Shown here piece by piece: positions 44,245 to 54,418 of a DNA stretch of 64,000 nucleotides. The notes under the pieces were generated by a model. That model was given only the letters and a program-made list of their open reading frames with translations. It was not told the origin of the DNA and searched no databases. The DNA lies in assembly GCF_003390325.1 (NCBI RefSeq), contig NZ_QUOK01000002.1, forward strand, positions 1 to 64,000. Direction: 5' to 3'. The translations under genes were made by a program, and so were the position numbers. Within the stretch, counting starts at the first letter, position 1, and every line of letters begins with the position of its first letter. Source of the stretch: Rhodohalobacter sp. SW132 (GTDB lineage: Bacteria > Bacteroidota > Rhodothermia > Balneolales > Balneolaceae).

Positions 44245-46656
44245 TTATGATCTTAACTTTGCGTCGTAGGTGCGTTCAAGTTGATGTACAACTTTTTTAA
44301 CAATAGGTTCCACATCCTTGATCGACAATGTTTTATTAGAATCTAAAAAAGAGAGCCTAAAAGCAATACTTTTTTTATTGGATCCGATATTCTCTCCTTC
44401 ATAAACGTCGAACACCTCAATAGATTTTAGTACAGATCCCGCTTCTTTACGGATCGATTGCTCCAGTTCCGATGCTCTCACGTCCTGGTCGACAATGAAT
44501 GCGGCATCAAAATCAAATGCCGGGAAACGGGAGACTTTCTGAAACCGGATATCACGGTGAATTGCATCGATAGCAGAGAGTTCCGTGATGTTGATTTCTG
44601 CAATGTATGCGGCGTGATCAATATCGAACCCTTTTCGAAGCTTCTCGTCAACCACGGAGATCGATCCAACCACTGCTTCACCGATGGTGTAGTTGAGTCG
44701 GTAATTACTCACAGCTTCTTGTTCCACCATTTCGGCGATACCAAGCAGTTCAAAAAGGGCTTCAACGTCTGCTTTCAAATCAAAAATATTGAAAGTCTTC
44801 GCATCCCCGGTCCAGGAGTCGTGGGATTTATAACCGCATAATCCCAGCAGCAGATGCGTGTGCTCTTCCACACCATCCACCCAGGTTCCGTCATCAGAAG
44901 CGTTGAAAACGTGACCAATTTCGAAAAACCGGAGCTGCTCTTCGTTTCGGTGAAGATTGTATTTTACCGCCTTCAGAAAGCCGCCGGAGAGATGGGGGCG
45001 AAGCGTTGTATTTTCCTGGGATACAGGATTTAGTGTGTCGATATGATTCCCCTCATGCGACAGAAGCGTGGCCTCTTTTTTGGAGAGGAGCGAATTCGTT
45101 GTGATCTCTTTATATGCGAGAGACACAGCATAACCGCGAATTCTCTCAACCAGATTCTCCCAGTCGGTGAGCGGTTCCGGTGTTACAAAGGGAGCCGTAT
45201 CTGGACGCGGGATCCGGTTGTAATCATACACCCGGCCCACTTCCTCAATCAGATCCACTTCCCGTGAAACATCCGGACGGAAATGAGGAACCGTGCAGTT
45301 CAAAGTGTTTTCATCTGTTTGCTCGGTTTCAAATTCCAGGAGATTCAGAATCTTTTCCGACTCCTCCAGGGAGAGATCCGTACCCAGCAGCGAATTAATC
45401 CGTGAAATCCTGACCGATACCTTTTTCTGCTCAGGTTTTACCGGGTGGATATCAGCGTAGCCATTCACGACACTGCCGCCGGTGACTTCTGCAATCAGGT
45501 CTGCCGCACGTTTGGCTGCACGAACCTGCAGTGTTGGGTCGATACCACGCTCAAAGCGGTAGGAGCTGTCGCTTTGCAGGGTAAGCGCCTTGGATGCCTT
45601 TCGGATGGATGAAGGATCGAAATAGGCGCTTTCAATGAGAATGGTTTTGGTTTGATCGGTTACTTCCGAATCTTCTCCGCCCATCACACCGGCTACTGCA
45701 ACCGGCTCTTTTTCATCACAAATAAAAAGTGTTCCGGCAGGTACGGTTCGCTTTACATCATCGAGCGTGGTGAAGGTTTTTTCTTCATCAAAATCCTGGA
45801 CAATAATTTTTTTGCCGGCGATCTTGTCGTAGTCAAACGCGTGAAGCGGCTGACCGATCTCATGAAGCACATAATTGGTGATATCCACCACGTTGTTAAT
45901 GGGCCGCAGACCGATGGAGAGAAGTCTCTGTTTCAGCCAATTCGGGGATTCCTCTACCGTAACCCCTTCAACCATAAAAGCGGCGTAACGATGGCATTTC
46001 TCACTGTTTTTGATGGAGATCTCAATTGAATCAGATAAGTCATTTGCTGGTTTATCAACCTGGGTGTACGGAGATGAGAGTTCTGCCTCAAGGACGGCTG
46101 CAAGATCTCGTGCAACACCGATATGGCAGGCGGCATCAGGGCGATTTGGCGTCAGCCCGATTTCAAGAACCGTATCCTGTTCGATATTGAGGGCCTCATT
46201 GAGCGGAGTTCCGATTTTGAGATCATCATTCAAAACCATAATTCCGGAGTGATCTTCACTCAGTCCGAGTTCTGCTTCGGAACAGATCATTCCTGATGAA
46301 CTTTCACCGCGGAGTTTCATTTTTTTGATGGTCAGATATTCTCCGTTTGGCATCGGTTCGGGCATGGTGGCACCTACTTTTGCAACGGCTACTTTTTGTC
46401 CTTTAGCAACATTGGGTGCTCCGCAAACAATCTGAGATACTTCATCACCGGTATTTACATCACAGAGCTGCAGTTTATCCGCATTTGGATGTGACCGAAC
46501 AGCCTGAACTTCACCGACGACCATTTTGTCAAAACTATTACCGATCTGTTCAATCTCTTCCACTTCAAGACCCAGAAGCGTGAGTTTATCTGCAATTTCA
46601 TTCGGGTCGAGATCGGTTTCTACGTACTGTCTGAGCCAGTTAACAGAAATTTTCAT
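44245..46656 (-). CDS. pheT: Phenylalanyl-tRNA synthetase beta subunit
   Basis: 803 residues, full length. N-terminal MKISVNWLRQYVETDLDP, a tRNA-binding (OB-fold) domain with VVGEVQAVRSHPNADKLQLC, B3/B4 editing domain with GLRPINNVVDITNYVLHEIG and QPLHAFDYDKI, B5 domain, and a C-terminal ferredoxin-fold anticodon-binding domain with VSRFPAFDFDAAFIVD. Charges tRNA-Phe with PheS. Confidence 0.97.
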   Translation of the reverse strand: MKISVNWLRQYVETDLDPNEIADKLTLLGLEVEEIEQIGNSFDKMVVGEVQAVRSHPNADKLQLCDVNTGDEVSQIVCGAPNVAKGQKVAVAKVGATMPEPMPNGEYLTIKKMKLRGESSSGMICSEAELGLSEDHSGIMVLNDDLKIGTPLNEALNIEQDTVLEIGLTPNRPDAACHIGVARDLAAVLEAELSSPYTQVDKPANDLSDSIEISIKNSEKCHRYAAFMVEGVTVEESPNWLKQRLLSIGLRPINNVVDITNYVLHEIGQPLHAFDYDKIAGKKIIVQDFDEEKTFTTLDDVKRTVPAGTLFICDEKEPVAVAGVMGGEDSEVTDQTKTILIESAYFDPSSIRKASKALTLQSDSSYRFERGIDPTLQVRAAKRAADLIAEVTGGSVVNGYADIHPVKPEQKKVSVRISRINSLLGTDLSLEESEKILNLLEFETEQTDENTLNCTVPHFRPDVSREVDLIEEVGRVYDYNRIPRPDTAPFVTPEPLTDWENLVERIRGYAVSLAYKEITTNSLLSKKEATLLSHEGNHIDTLNPVSQENTTLRPHLSGGFLKAVKYNLHRNEEQLRFFEIGHVFNASDDGTWVDGVEEHTHLLLGLCGYKSHDSWTGDAKTFNIFDLKADVEALFELLGIAEMVEQEAVSNYRLNYTIGEAVVGSISVVDEKLRKGFDIDHAAYIAEINITELSAIDAIHRDIRFQKVSRFPAFDFDAAFIVDQDVRASELEQSIRKEAGSVLKSIEVFDVYEGENIGSNKKSIAFRLSFLDSNKTLSIKDVEPIVKKVVHQLERTYDAKLRS

Positions 46657-46692
46657 AATCTAAAATATATAAAGCGTTTGATGAGCGTAAAC

Positions 46693-47700
46693 TTATTTGA
46701 ACTGTCGGAGAACCCGGATGTCATTTTCATAGAGGGTCCGGATGTCGTCAATACCGTAGCGCAGCAGGGCGATCCGATCCACTCCCATTCCAAAAGCGAA
46801 ACCGGTGTACGTTTCTGAATCCACATCAACGGCGTCGAATACGTTGGGATCCACCATGCCGGCACCCAGGATTTCAAGCCACTGACCGCCTTTTTCATTG
46901 TTCCACCAGATATCCATTTCAAGGCTTGGTTCCGTGAAAGGAAAGAAGGAGGGACGCACCCTGTATTTTACGTCGCTTCCGTACATCAGTTTGGCGAACA
47001 TCACCAATGTTTCGATGAGCTCACCGAGGGTTACATTTTCATCCACATAAAGGCCTTCCACCTGGTTGAACTGGAAGTAGGATTTTGCCGTAACCGCTTC
47101 ATTTCGGTAGACGCGTCCCGGCATAATCGATCGGATAGGCGGCTGGGTATCTTTCATCAGCCGGATCTGTACGGGCGATGTATGTGTTCTCATCACCAGG
47201 TTTTCATCAGGATTTTCCTCCGAGCGCTTCACGAAAAATGTATCCTGCATATCCCGGGCGGGATGGTCAGGGGGAAAGTTCAGCGCCGTAAAATTGTGAA
47301 AATCGTCTTCCAGCTCGGGTCCGTCAGCAATATTAAAACCGAGGCGCAGGAAGATCTGTTTGATTTCGCGCAGTGCCCGGGTCAGCGGATGGAGAGAGCC
47401 GGTGTACTTTGGAGTGACCGGAAGGGAGATATCATCCGCTGCACCGAATGTGACGGCTTCTTTCCCGGATAAACTCTCTTTTGCGGAATCAAAGCGTTCC
47501 TGGGCAAGATTTTTCACCTCGTTCATCGCTTTACCCATGGCGGCTTTCTGGTCATTCGGTACTTGACCCATGAGCTTAAACATATCCTGAACTTTTCCAT
47601 TACGCGAAAGAAATTCGAGCCTGAACGCTTCAAGTTCCTCTTCTGAGTTGATGGTGAACGAGTCTATCTCCTGTTTCAGAGAGTCAATTTTTTCGATCAT
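46693..47700 (-). CDS. pheS: Phenylalanyl-tRNA synthetase alpha subunit
   Basis: 335 residues. N-terminal coiled coil (about 1-85), then a class II catalytic core: HPLTRALREIKQIFLRLGF, DTFFV, RTHTSPVQIRLM (motif 2 region), YRNEAVTAKSYFQFNQVEGL and GFAFGMGVDRIALLRYGIDD (motif 3). Joined to pheT by a 36-bp gap. A terminator at 47785-47819 separates it from rplT, so pheST should have a promoter of its own between 47701 and 47785. Confidence 0.97.
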   Translation of the reverse strand: MIEKIDSLKQEIDSFTINSEEELEAFRLEFLSRNGKVQDMFKLMGQVPNDQKAAMGKAMNEVKNLAQERFDSAKESLSGKEAVTFGAADDISLPVTPKYTGSLHPLTRALREIKQIFLRLGFNIADGPELEDDFHNFTALNFPPDHPARDMQDTFFVKRSEENPDENLVMRTHTSPVQIRLMKDTQPPIRSIMPGRVYRNEAVTAKSYFQFNQVEGLYVDENVTLGELIETLVMFAKLMYGSDVKYRVRPSFFPFTEPSLEMDIWWNNEKGGQWLEILGAGMVDPNVFDAVDVDSETYTGFAFGMGVDRIALLRYGIDDIRTLYENDIRVLRQFK

Positions 47701-47784
47701 AAACGATGGATATGTTCTGTAGCGTTTGGTGTGAAAGTTAACGGCGGTTCGTTATTGGCAAAATAGCGGTGAGATTATATAAAA

Positions 47785-47819
47785 AAACCGGCAGTCCAAT
47801 TTACGGGAACTGCCGGTTT
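47785..47819 (-). terminator. Rho-independent terminator after rplT
   Basis: AAACCGGCAGT pairs with ACTGCCGGTTT. On the minus strand the stem runs into a T7 tract, 22 bp after the rplT stop. Ends the thrS-infC-rpmI-rplT unit. Confidence 0.85.
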
Positions 47820-47840
47820 ATAGAAATGTACAGCAAACCG

Positions 47841-48188
47841 TTACTTCGCGGCTGCGTTTACAATTTCAGAAAATGTTTCAGGATCGCGCACTGCGATATC
47901 CGCCAACATTTTACGGTTGATCTCCATCTCATTGGATTTCATACCGTTAATAAGTTTGGAATAGGTGGTTCCGTTCAGGCGGGCAGCGGCGTTGATACGA
48001 GTAATCCATAGCCTTCGAAAATTCCGTTTCCGGTTTTTTCGGTCGCGGTATTGGTACAAAAGACCTTTTTCAACCGCGTTTTTAGCAACAGTATAAACGT
48101 TTTTACGTCTGCCCCAGTAACCTTTCGCCTGGTTTAAAATCTTCCGGCGACGGCGACGGGAAGCCACCAAATTTCTTGATCGTGGCAT
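47841..48188 (-). CDS. rplT: 50S ribosomal protein L20
   Basis: 115 residues; [57 protein letters not shown] and [14 protein letters not shown] are L20 signatures. Binds 23S rRNA early in assembly. Follows rpmI as usual. Confidence 0.97.
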   Translation of the reverse strand: MPRSRNLVASRRRRRKILNQAKGYWGRRKNVYTVAKNAVEKGLLYQYRDRKNRKRNFRRLWITRINAAARLNGTTYSKLINGMKSNEMEINRKMLADIAVRDPETFSEIVNAAAK

Positions 48189-48227
48189 TTTTGTAACGTT
48201 TTAAAAAGTTAATATTTATCGGAAGCG

Positions 48228-48425
48228 TTAGCTGTAGGGGAGAAGTTTTTCGATCGATTTCTGATCGTTCTCGTGTACGAGAGTACTTTTCCCGAGCTCA
48301 TTTTTCCGTTTTGGTGATTTCTTGGTCAAAATATGGCGTTTAAACGCTTTCTTGCGCTTCAGTTTTCCTGAACCGGTTCGTTTGAAGCGTTTCTTAGCAC
48401 CACTGTTAGATTTCATTTTAGGCAT
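48228..48425 (-). CDS. rpmI: 50S ribosomal protein L35
   Basis: 65 residues; [20 protein letters not shown] at the start and [14 protein letters not shown] in the middle are L35 marks. Between infC and rplT, the usual order. Confidence 0.97.
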   Translation of the reverse strand: MPKMKSNSGAKKRFKRTGSGKLKRKKAFKRHILTKKSPKRKNELGKSTLVHENDQKSIEKLLPYS

Positions 48426-48497
48426 AGTATCTTCTATTATCCTGAAAATTTAAAGACTTGCAATATAGGAAGTTTAAGTTTCCGAATAAAGAGTAGA

Positions 48498-49040
48498 TCA
48501 ACTTTTTTCAGGGGACAGTATCATAATCATCCGGCGACCTTCCATCGTGGGCCTGGACTCTATTTTACTGATGTCGCTGAGCTCCTCTGCAAGATTCATA
48601 AGAAGCTCTTTTCCCTGTTCGGTGTACAACATGTCACGGCCGCGAAATTGCACGGTAGCTTTTAATTTATCCCCATCTTCAAGGAATTCACGCGCATGGC
48701 GTGTTTTAAATTCAAGATCATGATCATCCGTCTGCGGGCGGAAACGAAGCTCTTTCACCTGGATGGTGTGCTGTTTCTTTTTGGCTTCTTTTTCTTTCTT
48801 CTTCTTCTCATACATGAATTTTCCAAAATCGATCACCTTGCAAACGGGTGGTTTTGCATTAGGTGCTACTTCTACCAGATCTTTTTTAAACTGCTCTGCA
48901 ATCTGGAGAGCCCTTTCAAGGGATACGATTTCGTGTTCTTCATCCGGACGGATTAACCGAACTTCGTCGGCGCGAATTTCGTCATTGATATTCGGCCGGT
49001 CATCATTCCGTTTTCTTCTTTGAATTCTGCGTCTTGCGAT
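48498..49040 (-). CDS. infC: Translation initiation factor IF-3, non-canonical AUC start
   Basis: 180 residues when read from ATC at 49038-49040. The N-terminal domain (RPNINDEIRADEVRLIRPD, LERALQIAEQFKKDLVEVAP, PPVCKVIDFGKFMYEKKKKE) is intact and lies upstream of the first ATG (48836), so starting there would lose most of it. A stop two codons before the ATC and a GAGGT ribosome site 5 bp upstream fix the ATC as the start. IF-3 rejects non-AUG starts, and infC in many bacteria uses AUU for self-control; AUC would serve the same purpose. The C-terminal domain RHAREFLEDGDKLKATVQFR is normal. Confidence 0.93.
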   Translation of the reverse strand: MARRRIQRRKRNDDRPNINDEIRADEVRLIRPDEEHEIVSLERALQIAEQFKKDLVEVAPNAKPPVCKVIDFGKFMYEKKKKEKEAKKKQHTIQVKELRFRPQTDDHDLEFKTRHAREFLEDGDKLKATVQFRGRDMLYTEQGKELLMNLAEELSDISKIESRPTMEGRRMIMILSPEKS

Positions 49041-49045
49041 AAGTT

Positions 49046-49050
49046 ACCTC
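49046..49050 (-). promoter_or_regulatory. Ribosome binding site that sets the infC AUC start
   Basis: GAGGT on the minus strand with 5-bp spacing to ATC, inside the 19-bp gap after thrS. The upstream in-frame TAA excludes a longer protein. Confidence 0.75.
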
Positions 49051-49059
49051 AATGTTTAA

Positions 49060-51012
49060 TTAACTGTTATGTTCAGGTGGCAAATGTTTCTCTGTCACCT
49101 CTGTGTCTAATTTATAAATAAAATCTTTAAGTGAAAACGTTCCAATGTCACCCTGTTTATGTCTTCGGGCGGAGACGGTTCCGCTTTCCTGTTCTTCTGA
49201 ACCCACAATAACCATGTATGGTATTTTGGACGTTTCCGCATCCCGTATTTTAGAACCGATTTGTTCACTTCTGTGATCAGTCTCTACCCGTATTCCGATT
49301 TTCTTCAGCTCTGCGGCTACTTCATCAGCATATTCTGAATAATCTTCGGAAATGGGCAGTACTTTAACCTGGAGCGGTGACAGCCAGAGCGGGAAATCTC
49401 CGGCAAAATGTTCGATCAGTATACTAACAAATCGCTCCATTGATCCAAACGGTGCCCTGTGGATGATCACCGGTCGGTGTTTTTCATTATCCGAACCTAC
49501 ATAGGTGAGGTCAAATCGTTCCGGCATCACATAATCAACCTGAACGGTTCCAAGCTGCCATTTTCTGCCGATGGCATCGCGAATAATGAAATCAATTTTG
49601 GGTCCGTAAAAACTCGCTTCACCTTTAGCGATGCGATATTTGAGTCCCATCTCATCGGCTACTTCACGAATTTCATTTTGCGCGCGATCCCAGTATTCGG
49701 AGTTTCCGCCATATTTTTTCTCATTATCATCGCGGAAGGAAAGACGAATATCAACCGGCATTCCAAATGTGCTGAATACGTGTTGTGTAAGCTCAATCGT
49801 GTGTTTGATTTCACCTTTCAGCTGATCGTGTGTGCAGTAGATGTGCGCATCATCCTGCGTAAATCCGCGAACGCGCGACAGTCCGTTTAATTCGCCGGAT
49901 TGCTCGTAACGATAAACACTTCCAAACTCTGCGAGTCGGATCGGCAGCTCCCGGTAGCTTCTCAGGTCTGAGGAGTAGATGCGGTGGTGATGCGGACAGT
50001 TCATCGGTTTGAGCATATACTCATCACCTTCAACCCCAAACGGATTAAACTGCGAATCCTGGTAGTAGGGGTAGTGCCCTGACGTTTTGTAGAGCTCAAG
50101 ATTGGCAATGTGAGGAGTAATGACCTCTTTGTAACCGCGTTCGAGCTGTTCCTCGCGTAAAAATGCTTCGAGTGTTCTGCGCAGTGTTGTTCCGTTTGGA
50201 AGCCACATCGGCAGGCCGGGCCCCACCATGGAGTCCATCATATAGATTTTCAGCAGCTTGCCAAGTTTCTTATGGTCTCGGCGTTTGGCCTCTTCAAGCT
50301 GTTCAAGATGCTCTTTCAGCAATTTCTGTTTTGGAAAAGAAACCCCGTAAATTCGGGTTAGCTGTTTGCTCTCCACATCACCCCGCCAGTAAGCTCCAGC
50401 CAGGCTGGTCAGTTTTACCGCCTTCACCAGCCCTGTATGAGGGATGTGGGGTCCGCGGCAGAGATCCGTAAAGTTTCCCTGCTTATAAAAGGTGATCGTT
50501 GAATCTTCGAGGTCCTCAATCAGGTCCACTTTATATTCATTATTCCGTTCCTTGTAAAATTTGAGAGCCTCCTGCTGACTCACCACTTCACGGGTGAACT
50601 CCGATTTGTTACGGGCCAGTTCAATAATTTTGTTTTCAACTCTTTCAAGGTCATCCTGCCCAAATGAGTGGTCACCAAAATCGATATCGTAATAAAAACC
50701 GGTTTCAATAGGAGGGCCAATTCCAAATTTTGCATTCGGGTAAAGTTCCTGAACGGCTTCGGCAAGCAGGTGGGCTGATGAGTGCCAGAACGTATACTTT
50801 CCGTCTTCGTTATCCCATGTATTTATACTGATTTCACCATCTTCGGTAAGTGGCAGGTCAAGATCAAGAATGGAGTCGTTAAATGTGATGCTCAGAGCAT
50901 TCCTTGCAAGGCCTGTGGAGATACTTTCGGCAACCTGGTAGCCGGTTGTCTGTTTCGGAAATTCTTTTTGAGCGCCGTCGGGTAGGGTTAGAGTAATAAG
51001 ATCGTCAGGCAT
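49060..51012 (-). CDS. thrS: Threonyl-tRNA synthetase
   Basis: 650 residues with all domains: TGS (1-65, ITLTLPDGAQKEFP), the editing SAD domain with FWHSSAHLLAEAVQELYP, the class II core with GPGLPMWLPNGTTLRRTLEA, MNCPHHHRIY (zinc ligands) and RVRGFTQDDAHIYCT, and the anticodon domain from about 545 (LSPLQVKVLPISEDYSEYA). First gene of the thrS-infC-rpmI-rplT unit. Confidence 0.98.
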   Translation of the reverse strand: MPDDLITLTLPDGAQKEFPKQTTGYQVAESISTGLARNALSITFNDSILDLDLPLTEDGEISINTWDNEDGKYTFWHSSAHLLAEAVQELYPNAKFGIGPPIETGFYYDIDFGDHSFGQDDLERVENKIIELARNKSEFTREVVSQQEALKFYKERNNEYKVDLIEDLEDSTITFYKQGNFTDLCRGPHIPHTGLVKAVKLTSLAGAYWRGDVESKQLTRIYGVSFPKQKLLKEHLEQLEEAKRRDHKKLGKLLKIYMMDSMVGPGLPMWLPNGTTLRRTLEAFLREEQLERGYKEVITPHIANLELYKTSGHYPYYQDSQFNPFGVEGDEYMLKPMNCPHHHRIYSSDLRSYRELPIRLAEFGSVYRYEQSGELNGLSRVRGFTQDDAHIYCTHDQLKGEIKHTIELTQHVFSTFGMPVDIRLSFRDDNEKKYGGNSEYWDRAQNEIREVADEMGLKYRIAKGEASFYGPKIDFIIRDAIGRKWQLGTVQVDYVMPERFDLTYVGSDNEKHRPVIIHRAPFGSMERFVSILIEHFAGDFPLWLSPLQVKVLPISEDYSEYADEVAAELKKIGIRVETDHRSEQIGSKIRDAETSKIPYMVIVGSEEQESGTVSARRHKQGDIGTFSLKDFIYKLDTEVTEKHLPPEHNS

Positions 51013-51321
51013 CAGTTTTTTTGAAATACTCTTTTAAATGGAGTTAAATTTAATATATTGCAATGTAGTGCAGTGTCACTTAAAATACGAAATCATTCCG
51101 TAGCATTAAACTATAATATCATCACGAATACCGGAATTGGGATGACCGGTCTGAGAGTTTAATAAATTTAGGTTTTACAATTTTAACGACATACAATTTT
51201 TAAGGCCACAACACACAACATTTACGGCTGGGGGAACCCGAGAGTGGTAGCGCGGTAGAACTCTATCTCCAATGTTGGATATGGTTTTAGGATGAAGAGG
51301 AAAAACTAAGAGACCGATACG
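51013..51321. other. Divergent intergenic region; possible structured leader
   Basis: Between thrS and the histidine kinase, so both promoters lie here. From about 51226 to 51275 three small hairpins can be drawn in a row (GGGGAACCC, GAGT/ACTC around GGTAGCGCGGTAGA, and TCCAATGTTGGA), more GC-rich than the surroundings and upstream of the kinase. No known riboswitch or tRNA matches. Confidence 0.35.
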
Positions 51322-53790
51322 TTGTATACACAATCAAATCAATCGTTTTTTAACAGCGAATCGATATTTGTTGTCGATATCGATTCACTCTACATATTGG
51401 ACGCAAATTCACATGCAATTGAACAGTATGGCTATTCGATTGATGAGCTGAAATCAAAAAAAATTACTGATCTTGGCAAACGAGTAGAACTGACTGGATT
51501 TGAAGGCCCGGACCTGGATCAATCCGTGATTCATCCAAGGGACGTATGGGTTCACCGAAGTAAAGATGGGACTGAATGGATGGTTCAGATGACTCACCAA
51601 AAATTCAGGCATGCCGGCAGAGCTGTCAAAATGGCCATTGCGCATAATATCGACCATCTTATATCTGATGATGAGGTTCAGATCAGCCGATTGCCAAAAA
51701 TTGACCTGATCCGTACACAGATGCCATTTGGGCTGATTGAGTGGAATTCAAAGCTGGTTGTACAGGATTTTTCTGAAAAAGCAGAGATGATATTTAGTGC
51801 TGATCATGCAGAAGTCATCGGGAAAAAAGCGGAAGATCTCTTATTTCTGCCGGATAAATTTGTAAATCAATTTCGCGAACGAATTTCATCCCGAATTGAA
51901 AACGGGGATACTTATTTTGTGATAGAATCAAAAATTGAAGATCCGCTCTACGATCAGAAAATCTGTTTGTGGCATAACACGGTTATGCGCAGTGAAAATG
52001 GGGAGCTGTTGAGCGTGTATTCGCTGATTGAAGATGTCACCGATCAGAGAAAATCGTATGTTGAACTTCAGAAGTCGGAAACCAAATTCCGTGTGATGAA
52101 CGAACAGTCGTTCGTTGGAATCTATATTCTGAAAGACCGGTCATTTGTGTATGCAAATCCCAGGCTGACTGAAATTACCGGTTATAGTGAAAAGGAGCTT
52201 CTGGACGATATTAAATTCAGGGATCTCGTTCATCCAGATGACATTGCACATGTGAATGAACAGCGTAAAATCTGGGAGGCAAATCCTAAAGAATCGTATG
52301 ATTTCAGCATAAGAATCATCTCAAAATCAGGGGAGGTTCTGCACATTAAGACATACGGTTCATCCATTGAAAAGGATGGTGAACGGGCTCTTTTAGGTGT
52401 TGTAACTGATCAGACCCAGCAGATAAAAGCCCTCGAAAGTTACCAGTCTCTTTTCGATTGTATAAACGACAGTATGTACATCCAGGATGTAGACGGAACG
52501 TTTATTGAGGTTAATAAAGAGGTCGAAAATACCACCGGATACTCAAAAGAAGAGATTATCGGGAAAGATCCTTCATTTCTCGCTGCTCCCGGAAAAGTGG
52601 ATATGGAGGACGCAAACCGAAAGTTTAAAAAAGCTCTCACCGGTAAACCTCAGTCATTCCGGTGGTGGGGGAAAAAGAAAAACGGTGAGATATACCCAAA
52701 AGACATCAAACTTTCACAAGGTAATTTTTTTGGTCAGGATGTTGTGATCGCCGTTGCAAGAGATGTAACGGAACAGGTGCGGCGGGAAGAGGAGTTGAAG
52801 CGCAACGAGGAGTTATTTGAACAGCTTTTCAGAAATTCGCCTCTCGGTATTGCCATGCTGAACAGGGATTCTGAAATTGTGCAGGTGAACGACAGTTTTG
52901 AGTCGATGTTCGGGTATTCGGAAGATGAAATTGTAGGGGAAAACCTGGATGATCTGATTGTACCTGAATCAGAGATCGAAGAAGCTAAGGCCTTGTCTGA
53001 CCGTAAAACCACATTTACACTCACTAAAAGAAGAAAGACAAAATCGGGCGAGCTGATTGATGTATTTATCTATGGTGTGCCAGTTGTGATTGACGGGGAG
53101 ACAATTGCAATCTATGGAATATATACCGACATCACCGATCGTATTCGTGCCGAAGATAAAGTAAAGCAGTCTCTGGAGGAGAAAGAGATTCTGCTTGCCG
53201 AGATTCACCACCGGGTGAAAAACAATCTTGCCGTGATCACCGGGTTACTGGAGCTTCAATTTCACAATCTTGAAAGTGCTGAAGCGAAGAGCGCACTCCG
53301 CGATAGCCAGATGCGAATTAACTCCATGGCCCTGATTCACGAAAAACTATATCAGAATGAAAGTCTGTCGAATATCGATTTTGGGGTGTATATCGATGAG
53401 CTGGTTCGTGTGATTGTGAAATCTCACAGCAAAGAAGGGGTTAATGTAAATGTGAAGATGGAGGCGGACCCCATTGATTTACCCATTACCAAAGCGATTC
53501 CGTGCGGACTGATTATCAACGAGATTGTGACCAACTCAATGAAATATGCATTTCCGGCCGATCATGAAAACCCTGAGATTGCCATTCAGCTGAAGCAGAA
53601 AAACGGAGGGGCACAAATACTGATCTCCGATAACGGTATTGGCTTGGAGAAACCGTTCGAGCAGATGGGTGGGAATTCCCTGGGTACACTGCTCATCCGA
53701 ACTCTCAGCAGCCAGCTTGAGGCGGAAATGGATGTAGACGGCTCCGATGGGACCTGCTATAAATTGTCCTTTGATCTCGAGAAATCGTAA
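51322..53790 (+). CDS. Multi-PAS sensor histidine kinase (HisKA_2 type)
   Basis: 822 residues, no transmembrane helix, so a cytoplasmic sensor. About five PAS units: roughly 13-110, 130-245, 250-375, 375-490, 490-615, with typical PAS turns such as FVYANPRLTEITGYSEKELL and IVQVNDSFESMFGYSEDEIV. Dimerization/phospho-acceptor motif LLAEIHHRVKNNLAVITGLL (His near 629), ATPase N-box GLIINEIVTNSMKYAF near 732, and DNGIGL. The start is TTG because a stop precedes it and the first PAS begins at once. No response regulator adjoins it. Confidence 0.92.
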   Translation: MYTQSNQSFFNSESIFVVDIDSLYILDANSHAIEQYGYSIDELKSKKITDLGKRVELTGFEGPDLDQSVIHPRDVWVHRSKDGTEWMVQMTHQKFRHAGRAVKMAIAHNIDHLISDDEVQISRLPKIDLIRTQMPFGLIEWNSKLVVQDFSEKAEMIFSADHAEVIGKKAEDLLFLPDKFVNQFRERISSRIENGDTYFVIESKIEDPLYDQKICLWHNTVMRSENGELLSVYSLIEDVTDQRKSYVELQKSETKFRVMNEQSFVGIYILKDRSFVYANPRLTEITGYSEKELLDDIKFRDLVHPDDIAHVNEQRKIWEANPKESYDFSIRIISKSGEVLHIKTYGSSIEKDGERALLGVVTDQTQQIKALESYQSLFDCINDSMYIQDVDGTFIEVNKEVENTTGYSKEEIIGKDPSFLAAPGKVDMEDANRKFKKALTGKPQSFRWWGKKKNGEIYPKDIKLSQGNFFGQDVVIAVARDVTEQVRREEELKRNEELFEQLFRNSPLGIAMLNRDSEIVQVNDSFESMFGYSEDEIVGENLDDLIVPESEIEEAKALSDRKTTFTLTKRRKTKSGELIDVFIYGVPVVIDGETIAIYGIYTDITDRIRAEDKVKQSLEEKEILLAEIHHRVKNNLAVITGLLELQFHNLESAEAKSALRDSQMRINSMALIHEKLYQNESLSNIDFGVYIDELVRVIVKSHSKEGVNVNVKMEADPIDLPITKAIPCGLIINEIVTNSMKYAFPADHENPEIAIQLKQKNGGAQILISDNGIGLEKPFEQMGGNSLGTLLIRTLSSQLEAEMDVDGSDGTCYKLSFDLEKS

Positions 53791-53965
53791 GAAGGTACTT
53801 CCCGGAACCTTATCAACGAAAAAATTTCGCGAATTCTCCGATGACTGATTTTGGATGACTTAGCACTGATACGACACTTTCTCAAATTGAATATTTGCCA
53901 TTCCGATGCTATTTGCTTGAAAGGAAAAAACTCCCGTCCCTCTAAATTTTCTCTATGACAGGCAA

Positions 53966-54418
53966 TTATTTAAAGCGGAACGTTTCATGTTCAAATTGCA
54001 GAAGCAGGTCTGTAAGAGAAGCGAATGCCCGCGCAGACCGGCCGGCAGTCCACTTTGCTTCTCTCCAGTATACGCCTGAATTTGATTTTGAGTGACTCTC
54101 ACTCATCCAGTCTACACGTCCGGTCACGGTCCCATCTGCTATTAACAGGTTGTATCGTACATATGTAGTCAATCCTATATCGCGCCCTTCTGTATTGATG
54201 CTCATCAATTCCCGGTCTCTTTCAATGCGGTGCCCCTCTCTGATTAGAGTTTCTGAAATCGTATCAAAAAGTTCATCATCAGACAATGATGTCTCAATAA
54301 TCACCTGATTTGCCTCAGAGGGTATTTGATTTGATACTCTTTCATCAATTATATCCTGTGTATGAATGCACGATACAAAAATGAATAGTAACGAGCTTAG
54401 GAAATACGTTTTTTTCAA
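53966..54418 (-). CDS. Small lipoprotein, unknown
   Basis: 150 residues; lipoprotein signal ending LLFIFVSC (Cys near 17). The mature part has two alpha/beta-like segments (IIETSLSDDELFDTISETLI, VRYNLLIADGTVTGRVDWMS). Resembles small periplasmic proteins, no family named. Single gene. Confidence 0.7.
   Translation of the reverse strand: MKKTYFLSSLLFIFVSCIHTQDIIDERVSNQIPSEANQVIIETSLSDDELFDTISETLIREGHRIERDRELMSINTEGRDIGLTTYVRYNLLIADGTVTGRVDWMSESHSKSNSGVYWREAKWTAGRSARAFASLTDLLLQFEHETFRFK

Noticed and set aside
51226-51300. tRNA-like sequence (GGTAGCGCGGTAG)
   Set aside because: No acceptor stem, no T-loop GGTTCGA box and no anticodon arm of right length.
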